From NCBI GenBank assembly GCA_023228125.1, contig JALOBT010000022.1, forward strand, positions 1 to 42,947: a stretch of DNA of 42,947 nucleotides, read 5' to 3'. The position numbers and the translations under genes were made by a program. This DNA is from Candidatus Cloacimonadota bacterium. Lineage in GTDB: Bacteria > Cloacimonadota > Cloacimonadia > Cloacimonadales > Cloacimonadaceae. Shown piece after piece: positions 32,450 through 41,749 of the stretch. The stretch's first letter is position 1. The number at the start of each line of letters is the position of its first letter. The notes below the pieces were generated by a model that was not told the DNA's origin, did no database searches, and saw only the letters and a list, made by a program, of their open reading frames with translations.

Positions 32450-34543
32450 ATGAATTCGAAATATCTACTGATCATCATATTAACAGCCCTCGTGCTCGTG
32501 GGGCTGTACCATGTCTTTGCGGTCGGACGCTTTAATTATCCGGAATATCGTCTCAAAACCGGGCAGGTGGCAGAGACGGAGATTATTGCGCCTTTTGATT
32601 TTCCGATTCTCAAATCGCCTCAGCAGCTCAGCGAGGAGCAGGAAGAGAGCATCCAGGCTATGCCCACTCCCTATCAGCTCTCTGATGATGCCTTGTTTGA
32701 AGCTTTTAGCAGCCTGGACGAGGTCTGGGAAGTGATCTACCGCTATCCCGATTTGCTGGAGGATCAGCTTTCTACGGAATTGGGTAAGGCAGGCTTCAAG
32801 ATTCCGGGGGAAGCTCTGAAATTTGCTGGAAATCCGAAACAGCGTGACCTGATTTATGAAAAACTAAGAGGACAAATAGATGCTCTATATAGCCGGGGCA
32901 TTTACGAAGATTTGAAGGCGGATAGCCTGAGCCTGTGGATCCAGGAAAAGGAGAGCAGGAAGCCGATCAGTGATTTCCTCAGTGTAGATACGGCCAGAGA
33001 TACGCTCGCAGCCATCATCCCTGAAGCAGCGGGATTGATTCTGTCTTTGTCTGATGAGCTTATCAAAGCTAACATCCTGCCCAATAGTGAGCTTAGAGAA
33101 GAGCTTAGCCAAAGACGGCTGCGCGGCATTCCTGAAACCGAAGGGCTTGTGCTGCAAAATGAAGTAATCATCCGCAAAAACGCTAGGGTCTCACAGAGCG
33201 ATATAGACAAGCTGGAGTCTTTGCAGGCCGCTTTTCTTAGCAGAAATGTAGGGAAATCAGTTTTTCAGCAGACCCTGCTCGTTCTGGGTATGCTGATCTA
33301 TTTCTTTATGATTCTGCTCTTGGCCAGTCACTATTTTGGGGTGAACTCTCTGGAAGAAAAGAAGCATACCACGGATTTTCTGCCGGTGAGCCTGGGCTTT
33401 GTCCTGGTTGCCGTTTTTGCCATCCTCACAAATCACGTGTTTAGTCTGAATAATCTCCTCATCCCCTTTGCCTTGACGGCGATTGCGGCTGCGATCCTGG
33501 TCTCGGTGGATTATGGCATTCTGTACAGCGTGTGTAGTGTGCTCATCATCAGTCCTTTCATCAATTGGGAGACTTATACCCCGGTGATCCTTCTGCTGAG
33601 CACCATCAGCACTCTGGTCTTGATCAAGCGTCAAAAAGCTCAGCATGAGTATCTTACTATCTGGTTTTATCTGGTGATCACTACCACGTCTGCCAATCTG
33701 GCCTTATCTCTTTACAAGAGCGACCCCATCAATATCTTGTTCCGCAATATCGGTTTTAGCGTTATTTCTGGAGCGATCAGCATCATGGGCATCATCATGG
33801 TGGTGCCTTATTACGAAAAGAAATGGAACAGAGCTACGAAGCAGACCCTCTTGGAACTCTTGGATTTTAATCATCCCCTGCTCAAGAAGCTGGCGACCTC
33901 TGCGGTGGGCACCTATCACCATAGCCTCATTGTGGGTAATCTGGCCGAAAGAGCGGCCGAAGCCATCGGCGCAAATCCTCTTTTAGCCAGGGTTGGCAGC
34001 TATTATCACGATATCGGCAAGATCATTAATACCGAGATTTTCACCGAAAACAACGAAGATTCTTCCGATATTCATAATGGGATAACTCCGGATAAGAGTG
34101 CCAAGCTGATCAAGAATCACGTGCTGGAAGGGGTCACCATGGCCAAGAAATACAAAATTCCCCAGCCTGTGATCGATATCATTACTCAACATCATGGCAC
34201 CAGCACGATCCGCTATTTTCACGATCAAGCCGAGAAGATGCATCTGCCCTCGGAAGGTGATACTTACAAATACCCAGGCCCCAGGCCACAAAGCAAGGAA
34301 GCCGCTCTGGTAATGATCGCAGACATTGTGGAAAGCACTACCAAGGCGAAGACCATTGGCTCTGAGAAAGACCTTGAAAAGATCATCGATGATACCATAG
34401 CCCGGCTGATCAAAGAAGGACAATTCAGCGAAGCGCCGATCACGATGAAAGATTTGGCCGTGGTCAAAGAATCCATGATGCCAGTGCTGGGCAGCATATA
34501 CCGCAAGAGGTTGGACTATCCAGACGAAAATGACAAGTCTTGA
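32450..34543 (+). CDS. 7TM-HD phosphodiesterase, PgpH family
   Basis: A 697-residue membrane enzyme of the family that degrades cyclic di-AMP to pApA. Order: N-terminal membrane segment (about 5-26), extracellular 7TMR-HDED-type domain (about 30-265), a bundle of about seven membrane segments (about 270-460), and a cytoplasmic HD domain (about 480-650) with GTYHHSLIVGNLAERAAE, YYHDIGKI, ITQHHGTS and ADIVEST. The starting ATG is 4 nt after AAAGGG. It overlaps ybeY by 14 bp. The pgpH-ybeY-corC order is common in bacteria, usually after phoH, which is missing here. Confidence 0.92.
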   Translation: MNSKYLLIIILTALVLVGLYHVFAVGRFNYPEYRLKTGQVAETEIIAPFDFPILKSPQQLSEEQEESIQAMPTPYQLSDDALFEAFSSLDEVWEVIYRYPDLLEDQLSTELGKAGFKIPGEALKFAGNPKQRDLIYEKLRGQIDALYSRGIYEDLKADSLSLWIQEKESRKPISDFLSVDTARDTLAAIIPEAAGLILSLSDELIKANILPNSELREELSQRRLRGIPETEGLVLQNEVIIRKNARVSQSDIDKLESLQAAFLSRNVGKSVFQQTLLVLGMLIYFFMILLLASHYFGVNSLEEKKHTTDFLPVSLGFVLVAVFAILTNHVFSLNNLLIPFALTAIAAAILVSVDYGILYSVCSVLIISPFINWETYTPVILLLSTISTLVLIKRQKAQHEYLTIWFYLVITTTSANLALSLYKSDPINILFRNIGFSVISGAISIMGIIMVVPYYEKKWNRATKQTLLELLDFNHPLLKKLATSAVGTYHHSLIVGNLAERAAEAIGANPLLARVGSYYHDIGKIINTEIFTENNEDSSDIHNGITPDKSAKLIKNHVLEGVTMAKKYKIPQPVIDIITQHHGTSTIRYFHDQAEKMHLPSEGDTYKYPGPRPQSKEAALVMIADIVESTTKAKTIGSEKDLEKIIDDTIARLIKEGQFSEAPITMKDLAVVKESMMPVLGSIYRKRLDYPDENDKS

Positions 34544-34973
34544 GATCCAGGGGGAGACTCCTGACAGTATCCAGGCAGAGCTGATAGAGGATATTGCCGA
34601 ATATATCCTGAGCCGCGAGGCTGCTGATACGGATTATCAGATAGCTCTGCTGCTTACAGATAGCACTCAGATGCGGGAATACAACCGCAAATTCAGAGGC
34701 GCGGATGTGGCTACCGATGTTCTGAGTTTTGAGGGTGAAATGCTGGATCTGGGCGGGCGGAATCTGCGGCTCTGCGATATTATTATTGACACAAATCAAG
34801 TCCTCAGGCAAAAGGGTAAAAATACGTATAATGAGGAATTTTGGCAGGTTCTGATCCATGCGCTGCTGCATTTGGCAGGCTATGATCACATAAAACCTGC
34901 AGACAAAAAGAAAATGGAAGACGCCGAAGAAAATTACCGAAAGCAGATTCCGGGAGCCCAAAAGCGTGGATAG
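34530..34973 (+). CDS. ybeY: Endoribonuclease YbeY (rRNA maturation factor)
   Basis: A 147-residue zinc-dependent protein for 16S rRNA 3'-end maturation and ribosome quality control. The metal-binding motif H-x3-H-x5-H is visible as HALLHLAGYDH near residues 110-120, after the family-typical NRKFRGADVATDVLSFEGE (about 53-71). Length fits. It overlaps the HD phosphodiesterase by 14 bp and the CorC gene by 8 bp, so all three are coupled. Confidence 0.95.
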   Translation: MTSLEIQGETPDSIQAELIEDIAEYILSREAADTDYQIALLLTDSTQMREYNRKFRGADVATDVLSFEGEMLDLGGRNLRLCDIIIDTNQVLRQKGKNTYNEEFWQVLIHALLHLAGYDHIKPADKKKMEDAEENYRKQIPGAQKRG

Positions 34974-36219
34974 TAAAAGTTTGTATCTTGTGCTTTTCAT
35001 CGTGCTCTCGGCTTTCTTTTCGGGCAGTGAGACAGCGATGTTCTCACTTTCCCGCGTGTATCTCAAAAAGCTGGAAAACAGCGGTGGCAAGAGCGGAAAG
35101 CTGGTGCTAAAGCTGCTCCTGCGGCCCAAACGCCTGCTGGTGACTTTGCTGCTGGGCAATACCTTTGTAAACATGGCAATATCGTCCTTTAGCACCATGA
35201 TTGCCTACGATATGGCCAAGAATCAGAACTGGGATTTATCTTTGACCATCACCATCCAGATCATCATCGTGACCACCGTGATTCTCATCTTTGGAGAGAT
35301 CGTGCCGAAATTGATCGCGCTTGCTATGGCAAATCAGATATCACTATTGATCGTTTATCCGATCAGTGCTATTCAGTTTGTGCTCAGCCCCGTGGTCTGG
35401 ATTTTTGAAAAGCTCAGCGCAGGCATCTCCCGCAAGGGGGCTATCGATAGGAAAATAGGGCAACGCTTTACCCATGAGGAATTTCACAATCTCATCCAGA
35501 GTGAATCCAGCTCCGGCTCTCTGCAAGAGCATGAGAAACGCATGCTGGTGGGGCTTTTCCGCTTTCGCGAAGCTGAGATCAGTGAGATCTATGTGCCCCG
35601 GGTGAAGGTCATTGCTATTGAGGAAAATCAAAGCCTGGAAGATCTGCGCGCTCTGGTGATAGAAAACGGCTATTCCCGCATCCCTGTCTATCACGAGACC
35701 ATTGATGACATCATTGGCATCATCTATGTGAAAGACCTGCTGCTGTTTCCGGAGAAACAAAGCCTTACCGAGCTTATGCGCCCCGTGTGGTTTGTGACGG
35801 AAAACATGAAGATTCAAAGCCTTTTGAACCAGTTCAGACTCAAGCGTTTGCAGGTGGCTGTGGTGGTGGATGAATATGGCGGCACCTCCGGCATCATCTC
35901 TGTGGAAGACATTCTGGAAGAGATCGTGGGCGAGATTCAGGATGAGTATGATGACGATGAGATTCCGGAATTTATGCGGCTGGAAGACGGCAGCTACCTG
36001 GTGAGCGGAAATTACAGCGTGCGCCAATTCAATCAGGAGTTTTCCCGCGAGATCTCTGTGGAAGAATACGACAATATGGCGGAGTTTCTCTTGGCACAAT
36101 TTAACCATGTGCCGCAGGTGGGGGAGCTGTGGAGCCTGGATGAAAGCCTGAGCTTTGAGGTCTTGGACAGCGACGAAAAGAGCATCAAGCAGATACGGGT
36201 GAAGTGTCACCAGGATTAA
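34966..36219 (+). CDS. CNNM / CBS-pair transporter-associated protein (CorC/HlyC family)
   Basis: A 417-residue membrane protein. The N-terminal CNNM (DUF21) domain (about 1-170) has three to four membrane segments and opens FFSGSETAMFSLSRV; GNTFVNMAIS and FGEIVPKLIAL follow. Then come a CBS pair (about 190-310; VPRVKVIAIEE, YSRIPVYHETIDDIIGIIY, VVDEYGGTSGIISVEDILEE) and a CorC_HlyC C-terminal domain (about 330-412). Related proteins are linked to magnesium or cobalt efflux; the old haemolysin label is not informative. The start is GTG at 34966, within ybeY, with GGGAG 9 nt upstream. The DUF3108 gene follows after 1 bp. Confidence 0.92.
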   Translation: MDSKSLYLVLFIVLSAFFSGSETAMFSLSRVYLKKLENSGGKSGKLVLKLLLRPKRLLVTLLLGNTFVNMAISSFSTMIAYDMAKNQNWDLSLTITIQIIIVTTVILIFGEIVPKLIALAMANQISLLIVYPISAIQFVLSPVVWIFEKLSAGISRKGAIDRKIGQRFTHEEFHNLIQSESSSGSLQEHEKRMLVGLFRFREAEISEIYVPRVKVIAIEENQSLEDLRALVIENGYSRIPVYHETIDDIIGIIYVKDLLLFPEKQSLTELMRPVWFVTENMKIQSLLNQFRLKRLQVAVVVDEYGGTSGIISVEDILEEIVGEIQDEYDDDEIPEFMRLEDGSYLVSGNYSVRQFNQEFSREISVEEYDNMAEFLLAQFNHVPQVGELWSLDESLSFEVLDSDEKSIKQIRVKCHQD

Positions 36220-36220
36220 G

Positions 36221-36919
36221 ATGCGAAAAGCTGCGCTCAGTCTTATTCTCCTTCTGTCTGCCTGCTTGCTAAACGCTCAGGTAGCAGAGTATAAGATCAG
36301 TTCTCTGGGTGTCAAAGTAGCCGATCTACGCATAGAATATCAAGCTCAAAAAACGGTAGTCAAGGCTCAGAACAAAGGCAAAATCTGGATATTCCCTCAT
36401 ATCAACAACCGGTATGAGATTGAATTTGCTGAGCAGTTTCTGCCCAAACGATATTTGCGCACCATCCACCAAGGTGAGCTAAGAGATTCTGTGCTCACGC
36501 TTTACGATTCTCCCCGTGCCACCATGTATCAGAAGAGCACAGCGGAAAAGACCAGCTATCAGGTTCATCCAAATACCCGGGATTTCTTCAGCCTTTTGCG
36601 CCTGATCTGCAGTAATAAAAGCGCAAGCGGAAACTATCTTTTAGATGGCAATGGTGCTAATTGGCAAGCCTGTGTGAGCAAAGGGAAAATGGAGAAAATC
36701 AAGACTTCCCTGGGCACTTTCACCGCCCGAAGACATAATATCTCCTTGAAGGCTCTCAGCCAGGAAAAAGCCCCCTATGTAGATATGTTGACCCACAATT
36801 TCCTTTCCGAAGATACCCGCATCAGCATCTGGATCTCGGAGAATGGCCTGCCGCTGAAGGCGCAGCTAAAAAAGAAGGTCTTGAGCATGAATTGGGATAT
36901 CGTGAGCACCCACAAATGA
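36221..36919 (+). CDS. DUF3108 family exported protein
   Basis: A 232-residue protein with a Sec signal peptide (MRKAALSLILLLSACLLNAQ; the cleavage point is probably after residue 19 or 20) and a body that fits DUF3108: repeated beta strands, a DFFSLLRLI helix near 125 and a final LPLKAQLKKKVLSM. Some DUF3108 proteins act in lipopolysaccharide or envelope contexts but the role is not established. A Cys at position 15 sits in a LSAC stretch, so a lipoprotein reading is conceivable, yet the context favours ordinary cleavage. It overlaps the VanZ-like gene by 4 nt. Confidence 0.8.
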   Translation: MRKAALSLILLLSACLLNAQVAEYKISSLGVKVADLRIEYQAQKTVVKAQNKGKIWIFPHINNRYEIEFAEQFLPKRYLRTIHQGELRDSVLTLYDSPRATMYQKSTAEKTSYQVHPNTRDFFSLLRLICSNKSASGNYLLDGNGANWQACVSKGKMEKIKTSLGTFTARRHNISLKALSQEKAPYVDMLTHNFLSEDTRISIWISENGLPLKAQLKKKVLSMNWDIVSTHK

Positions 36920-37281
36920 AAGCAAGACACTACTTTATCCTGATGCTGCTCTGGATGGTGCTGATCTGGGTTCTGTCCTCACTGCCTTCAGATGATCTTC
37001 CAGCCCTGAATATCTGGGGCATCGATAAACTCGCTCATCTGGGGATTTATCTGATCTGGGGAATCTGGGCTCTGCTGTTTTTGGCCAAGCTCAAAGCCTC
37101 TACCGCGCTGGTCTGCTTTAGCTTTTCTTTGATGTTGGTCCTTGCGGCACTGGATGAGTTTCATCAATGCTTAATCCCTGGCAGACAGGTCTCTGGCTAT
37201 GATCTTTTGGCCAATGCCTCAGGGCTTGTGCTGGCTTTTATCCTCTATTTTATCCTGAAATCAAGGAATTCAGCAGTTTGA
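36916..37281 (+). CDS. VanZ-like membrane protein
   Basis: A 121-residue protein with four membrane segments and the VanZ pattern: LSSLP near the start, DKLAHLGIYLIWG (about 37-49), and LDEFHQCLIPGRQVSGYDLL (about 81-100) before the last segment. VanZ relatives are linked to teicoplanin tolerance in enterococci; in Gram-negative bacteria their role is not clear. The start at 36916 overlaps the DUF3108 stop (ATGA). Its stop overlaps the start of the next gene. Confidence 0.88.
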   Translation: MKARHYFILMLLWMVLIWVLSSLPSDDLPALNIWGIDKLAHLGIYLIWGIWALLFLAKLKASTALVCFSFSLMLVLAALDEFHQCLIPGRQVSGYDLLANASGLVLAFILYFILKSRNSAV

Positions 37282-37996
37282 TCGCGGTCAAGAACCTCAG
37301 CCTGAGCCTGGCAGGTGTTGAAATCCTGAAAGGGCTTGATTTTGTCTTGCCTTTTTCCGAAAATCTGGTGATTCTGGGCAGGAGTGGACCGGCAAAACGG
37401 TCTTCATCAAAAGCCTGCTGGGTATATATCCACCGGATGAGGGCAGCATAATAGTAGATGGTTGCGATCTTTACGATTGTAGCAGTGCTGAGCTGGACGC
37501 GGTGAAAAAGCGTTTTGCCATGGTCTTTCAGCACGCGGCTTTGCTGGATTCATTTACCGTATTTCAAAATGTGGCTCTGCCTTTGTATGAAAGAGGTATA
37601 AAGGATGAAGAGCATATCATGAGCAAAGTATCTGAATGCCTTGAACTGGTGGGGCTGGCGGACACTCAGGATAAATATCCTGCAGAGCTGAGCGGTGGCA
37701 TGCGCAAACGCATTGGCATCGCCCGGGCTTTGGTCTATCAGCCAGATTATCTGATCTTTGATGAGCCCACCAGCGGCTTGGACCCCATCACTGCAAGTGA
37801 GACTCTGTATTATATGACGCAGATTATCAAAGACAACACTGCCACAGTGATAACCATCACTCATGACATCACCACCATCGCCCAATTGGGGCAAAAAGTG
37901 CTGTTTATCGATGGCGGGAAACAGGTCTATTATGGCTCATATCAGGGCCTGATAAAAAGTGATAACGCTATAATTCGCCAGTATTTTGCCGGATGA
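37278..37996 (+). pseudogene. ABC transporter ATPase (MlaF-like), frameshifted in the Walker A motif
   Basis: The gene starts at TTG 37278 (AAGGAA upstream, overlapping the VanZ stop) and reads LIAVKNLSLSLAGVEILKG, then VILGRSG, where one base is missing. The DNA reads AGTGGA-CCGGCAAAACG; adding an A restores SGTGKTVFIKSLLG, the exact P-loop. The rest, in the next frame, is intact: Q-loop VFQHAALLDSFTVFQNVALP, signature LSGGMRKRIGIARAL, Walker B YLIFDEPTSGLD, H-switch ITITHD. The intact C-terminal frame begins with an internal ATG at 37502, which alone would lack a nucleotide-binding loop. With the fix the protein has 239 residues. Resemblance is to MlaF-type lipid-transport ATPases, but no mlaE/mlaD partner is beside it. 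Gene decay and a base-calling error are both possible. Confidence 0.85.
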
Positions 37997-38505
37997 AACC
38001 CAAGTATCTCACCTTCCTGGCCTTCCTCACCGCCACCGCTTCGGTGATCTACATAGTGGAGAGCTTGATCTTCCGGATGCTGCCTCTGCCTTTTTTGCGC
38101 CTGGGGCTGTCCAATATCGTGGTCTTATATCTGATCTGGCAGCGGAAAATCTTCAGTGCCATCATCGTGAATCTGGCCAAATCCCTCGTGGGCGGCATCG
38201 CCACCTTCACCCTGCTCAGTCCCACTGTGATTCTCTCTCTGGGCGGCGGCTTTATAGCTGTGCTAATCATGAGCTCAGCTCTTTTGGTGCGTCCGCGCTT
38301 CAGCCTCACAGGAATTAGCATTTTGGGTGCTATCTCACACAATCTCACCCAATTAGTCCTGGCCAGATATCTCATTATCCAGAGTGACAGTCTTTTTGTG
38401 TTGACACCAATCCTGATCCTATTTGGCTTGATATCTGGGATAATCACCGCATATATTTGTTATTATTTAGAGGACAAAATACCAGCCATGAAGGCTCCGA
38501 TATGA
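37993..38505 (+). CDS. Gx transporter / heptaprenyl diphosphate synthase component I-like protein
   Basis: A 170-residue protein with about five membrane segments that fits the Hpre_diP_synt_I (Gx transporter) family: ESLIFRMLPLPFLRLGLSN (about 23-41), GGIATFTLLSPTVILSLGGG (about 67-86) and GAISHNLTQLVLARY. Despite the family name, it resembles a small S-component-like transporter rather than an enzyme; the substrate is unknown. Overlaps the ABC gene by 4 nt and the PBP gene by 4 nt. Adjacency to a peptidoglycan gene may hint at an isoprenoid link but that is inference. Confidence 0.85.
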   Translation: MKPKYLTFLAFLTATASVIYIVESLIFRMLPLPFLRLGLSNIVVLYLIWQRKIFSAIIVNLAKSLVGGIATFTLLSPTVILSLGGGFIAVLIMSSALLVRPRFSLTGISILGAISHNLTQLVLARYLIIQSDSLFVLTPILILFGLISGIITAYICYYLEDKIPAMKAPI

Positions 38506-40574
38506 AAAAAAGATCAAAACAGCGCAGAACAGGCAAGATACTAAGCATCATCGCGATCGCAAGTTGCATCGTGATCGGGATCGTCGTAGGCACAATCTGG
38601 TTTTATTCCGATACCCTGCCTCCCACCAGTGAGCTCAGGAATTTCACCATGCGCAGTGGCTCTGAGGTCTATGACCGCAGCGGAAAGATGGTCTATCTCT
38701 TTGCCTTTGAAAAGCGTAAGCTGGTCTCACTGAAGGAGCTGCCTGATTATCTGGTGGATGCCCTGGTGGTAACCGAAGATAAGAGCTTTTACAAGCACTT
38801 TGGCATTGATATCCTGGGCAATATCAGGGCCTTGGCGGTTGACGTCATCCGCATGGATTTCTCGCAGGGTGCCAGCACCATCACCCAGCAGATGGCGCGC
38901 AATATGTTTCTTACTTTGGATAAACGCATCTCTCGCAAGATGAAAGAGATACTCTTGGCCTTTCGCATCGAGCAGGAATTCAGTAAAGACGAGATTCTGG
39001 AGATCTATTTCAATAAGATCTTTTGGGGCGGTCAATTGCATGGCATAGAAGCTGCAGCTTTGAATTACTATGGCAAGCATGCCAGCGAGCTCACTTTGGC
39101 AGAATCGGCCGCTTTGGTTGGCATGATCCAGCGTCCCAATTACTTCAATCCCATCAAGCATCCAGAGCGCACTATGGCAAGGCGCAATCTGGTCTTGCAG
39201 AGGATGTTTGATGCGCGTAAAATCAGCCAGGAAGAATATGATCTGGCCATTGCTGCGCCTCTACGCAGAGAAGGCAGCTCCATGCGCCAAGCTGCTTCGG
39301 ATTACTTTATCGAACATATCCGCGTGTATCTGGAACGCAAATATGGCACAGACCGTCTCTTTGAGGGCGGACTGAGAATCTATACCACGCTGGACCAGGA
39401 CCTTGCCGTGTATGCAGATTCTGTGTTGAATAACTATCTTACCTCAATAGAAAAGAGCCATAATTACAGCAATAAAATGGCCAGTGTGAGCCCCAATGCC
39501 TATGACATCAATACCCGCTATCTCCAAGGCGGACTGGTGCTGATGGAAAATGATACCGGCTATGTGCGGGCGATGATCGGCGGCCGAAATTTTACCCATA
39601 GCAAATTCAACCGTATGACCCAAGCCAAGAGGCAGCCCGGAAGCGCGATCAAGCCCATCTATTACACGGCTGCCGTCGAAAAAGGCTACACTCCCGCCAC
39701 CGTCATCAAAGACGCCAGAATCTCTTTGACCGGCGGAGATGGCAAACAGTGGACTCCAGACAATTATAGCAAGAAATACTACGGCTATACTCGCATGCGC
39801 ACCGCGATTACCCATTCTTACAATATCTGGGCGGTAAAAACCGCTATTGATCTGGGCCTGGATACCATGACCGATGCCTTCAAACGCTTTGGCTTCAATA
39901 GACAAGTTACAGATTATTCGGCAGCTTTGGGCTCTTATGAAGTCACGCCCATCAGCCTGATCTCAGCTTACACCACTTTCCCAAATGAAGGAACCAGAGT
40001 CTCGCCCATCTTCATCACCAAAGTGGAGAACCTCAGCGGCAAAGTGCTGGAAAGAGGAATCACCACCAAGAGCAGGGTCACCAGCCCCCAGGTTAGCTAT
40101 ATCATGACCAGCATGCTGCAATCTGTCACCACCTCTGGAACCGGCGCACGAGCCAGGAATAACTATCACTGGCAGGTAGCGGGGAAGACAGGAACCTCCA
40201 GCGATCATCGTGACGCCTGGTTTATCGGCTTCAATCCAAAATTCACCCTCGGCATCTGGAATGGCTTTGACAGCAATGCGAGCATCTCCTCCAGTGCTGT
40301 CTGCGCCCCCATCTGGGGTCAGATCATGACCCGCTGTATCAAGCTGGATAACAACGGCAAGCTGCCAGGCAGTGACAGCCCCCGCTATAACTTTACGCGT
40401 CCAGAAGGTATCGTAACCCGCACGATCAATCCCAGGACCGGTTTTGTGACCGATCGTAGCGGAATCGAAGAGTATTTTATCGAAGACAATATCCCCCCTG
40501 CGCTGTCTGATACCCTGCAATTCAATTTCTATCCCACCCGTTGGGGTTTTCACGATGAACTGGAACTGAACTAA
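38502..40574 (+). CDS. Class A penicillin-binding protein (PBP1A-type)
   Basis: A 690-residue bifunctional peptidoglycan synthase. N-terminal membrane anchor (about 14-35); GT51 glycosyltransferase domain with the catalytic Glu92 in EDKSFYKHFGID and QGASTITQQMARN; transpeptidase domain with S381-x-x-K384 (PGSAIKP), SYN at 439-441 and KTG at 562-564. The start at 38502 is chosen because it overlaps the previous stop (ATGA) and gives a basic cytoplasmic tail MKKRSKQRR; the longer frame lies inside the upstream gene. The glycosyltransferase gene follows after 2 bp. Confidence 0.95.
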   Translation: MKKRSKQRRTGKILSIIAIASCIVIGIVVGTIWFYSDTLPPTSELRNFTMRSGSEVYDRSGKMVYLFAFEKRKLVSLKELPDYLVDALVVTEDKSFYKHFGIDILGNIRALAVDVIRMDFSQGASTITQQMARNMFLTLDKRISRKMKEILLAFRIEQEFSKDEILEIYFNKIFWGGQLHGIEAAALNYYGKHASELTLAESAALVGMIQRPNYFNPIKHPERTMARRNLVLQRMFDARKISQEEYDLAIAAPLRREGSSMRQAASDYFIEHIRVYLERKYGTDRLFEGGLRIYTTLDQDLAVYADSVLNNYLTSIEKSHNYSNKMASVSPNAYDINTRYLQGGLVLMENDTGYVRAMIGGRNFTHSKFNRMTQAKRQPGSAIKPIYYTAAVEKGYTPATVIKDARISLTGGDGKQWTPDNYSKKYYGYTRMRTAITHSYNIWAVKTAIDLGLDTMTDAFKRFGFNRQVTDYSAALGSYEVTPISLISAYTTFPNEGTRVSPIFITKVENLSGKVLERGITTKSRVTSPQVSYIMTSMLQSVTTSGTGARARNNYHWQVAGKTGTSSDHRDAWFIGFNPKFTLGIWNGFDSNASISSSAVCAPIWGQIMTRCIKLDNNGKLPGSDSPRYNFTRPEGIVTRTINPRTGFVTDRSGIEEYFIEDNIPPALSDTLQFNFYPTRWGFHDELELN

Positions 40575-40576
40575 CC

Positions 40577-41749
40577 GTGATAAGCAAGATTCTTTACTAT
40601 CTGCTCCTGGCCTTGATTGGCTCGGGATCCCTTACCTATATCATCTTTGTGATCCGTTTCTATTTTGGTTGGAAACGCTATAAACCGGCCCTGGATTTTG
40701 AGAAGAAACGCGTCTCGGTGGTGATCGTAGCCCGCAATGAAGCCCCGAATCTGCCGCTGCTCATGACCTGCCTGCTTTCTCAGGATTATCCTAAAGAGCT
40801 TTATGAAATCGTGTTTGGTGATGACGATTCTGGGGACGGCACGGAAAAGATCATGCGGGGCTACATTGAAGCCGGTCATAATATCAAATACATCAGATCC
40901 ATGGGCAGAGAGCAGGTTGTCTCTCCCAAAAAGGTCGCTCTGAGCCGGGCTATTGAGGCCGCAGAGGGTGATATCATCATCACCACAGATGCAGACTGCA
41001 TAGTCCCCATCACCTGGATCTCCAGCATGGTTTCGCAGTTTGGTGAAGATGTGAGCACGGTGGCGGGCTATTCCCGCACCCTCATTCCAGCCTGGAACAA
41101 AGCCAGCCTTCTGCAAAAATATGAACACTTCGATTTTGCCCTTACTTATATGGTTTTGGGCGGAGGCTATACTTTGGGTAAAAGCTGGGCCTGCATCGGG
41201 CAAAACCTGGCCTATCGCAAAAGTGCCTGGGAGGCAGTGGGCGGTTTTTCCCAAATCATGCACCTCATCAGTGGAGACGATGTCAACCTCATGCAGCTCA
41301 TGCGGATGGCGGGGCATAAGATCATCTTTAATTTCTCGCCGGCTTCTTTTACCCACACTCATCCGGTGAAAAGCTGGAAGCAATTCATCAATCAGCGCAG
41401 CCGCTGGGCTTCTAATATGAAGTATCAGCTTTCTTTTAATCCAGAGTTCTTTTTCATCCTTTTCTCTATGGCCTGCTTGTATTGGGGCGGCATCATCCTG
41501 ATGTTCATCAATCTCAAGCTGGGACTCCTGGTCTTTGCTTACCGCATTTTGATCGAACTCATGATGGTCTCGTATTCGCACAAACACTTTGGTGTGAGCT
41601 CCAGGATGCTCAGATTTTATCCAATCTGGCTCGTCATTCAGACCTTTATGTTAGTCTTTACCATGATTTTGGGCCAATTGGGCATCTTTGTCTGGCATGG
41701 AAAACGTCCCCCGAAAGGAGTAAACAATGCACTTAATAATATTCGATGA
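40577..41749 (+). CDS. Membrane glycosyltransferase, family 2
   Basis: A 390-residue GT2 enzyme. An N-terminal membrane segment (about 5-26) precedes the catalytic domain: SVVIVARNEAPNLPLL (about 47-62), GDDDSGDGT, the DxD-like TTDADC (about 139-144), SGDDVNL (about 235-241) and QRSRWASN (about 274-281), the Q/RxxRW acceptor motif of processive GT2 enzymes. Three C-terminal membrane segments follow (about 295-385). It resembles transferases making membrane glycolipids or polysaccharides; donor and product are unknown. GTG start at 40577, 2 bp after the PBP gene; its end overlaps the GlmU-like gene by 23 bp. Confidence 0.9.
   Translation: MISKILYYLLLALIGSGSLTYIIFVIRFYFGWKRYKPALDFEKKRVSVVIVARNEAPNLPLLMTCLLSQDYPKELYEIVFGDDDSGDGTEKIMRGYIEAGHNIKYIRSMGREQVVSPKKVALSRAIEAAEGDIIITTDADCIVPITWISSMVSQFGEDVSTVAGYSRTLIPAWNKASLLQKYEHFDFALTYMVLGGGYTLGKSWACIGQNLAYRKSAWEAVGGFSQIMHLISGDDVNLMQLMRMAGHKIIFNFSPASFTHTHPVKSWKQFINQRSRWASNMKYQLSFNPEFFFILFSMACLYWGGIILMFINLKLGLLVFAYRILIELMMVSYSHKHFGVSSRMLRFYPIWLVIQTFMLVFTMILGQLGIFVWHGKRPPKGVNNALNNIR

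Noticed and set aside
40571..41587. Minus-strand open frame of 338 codons opposite the glycosyltransferase gene
   Set aside because: Antisense shadow of a GT2 enzyme with intact motifs; no ribosome site.
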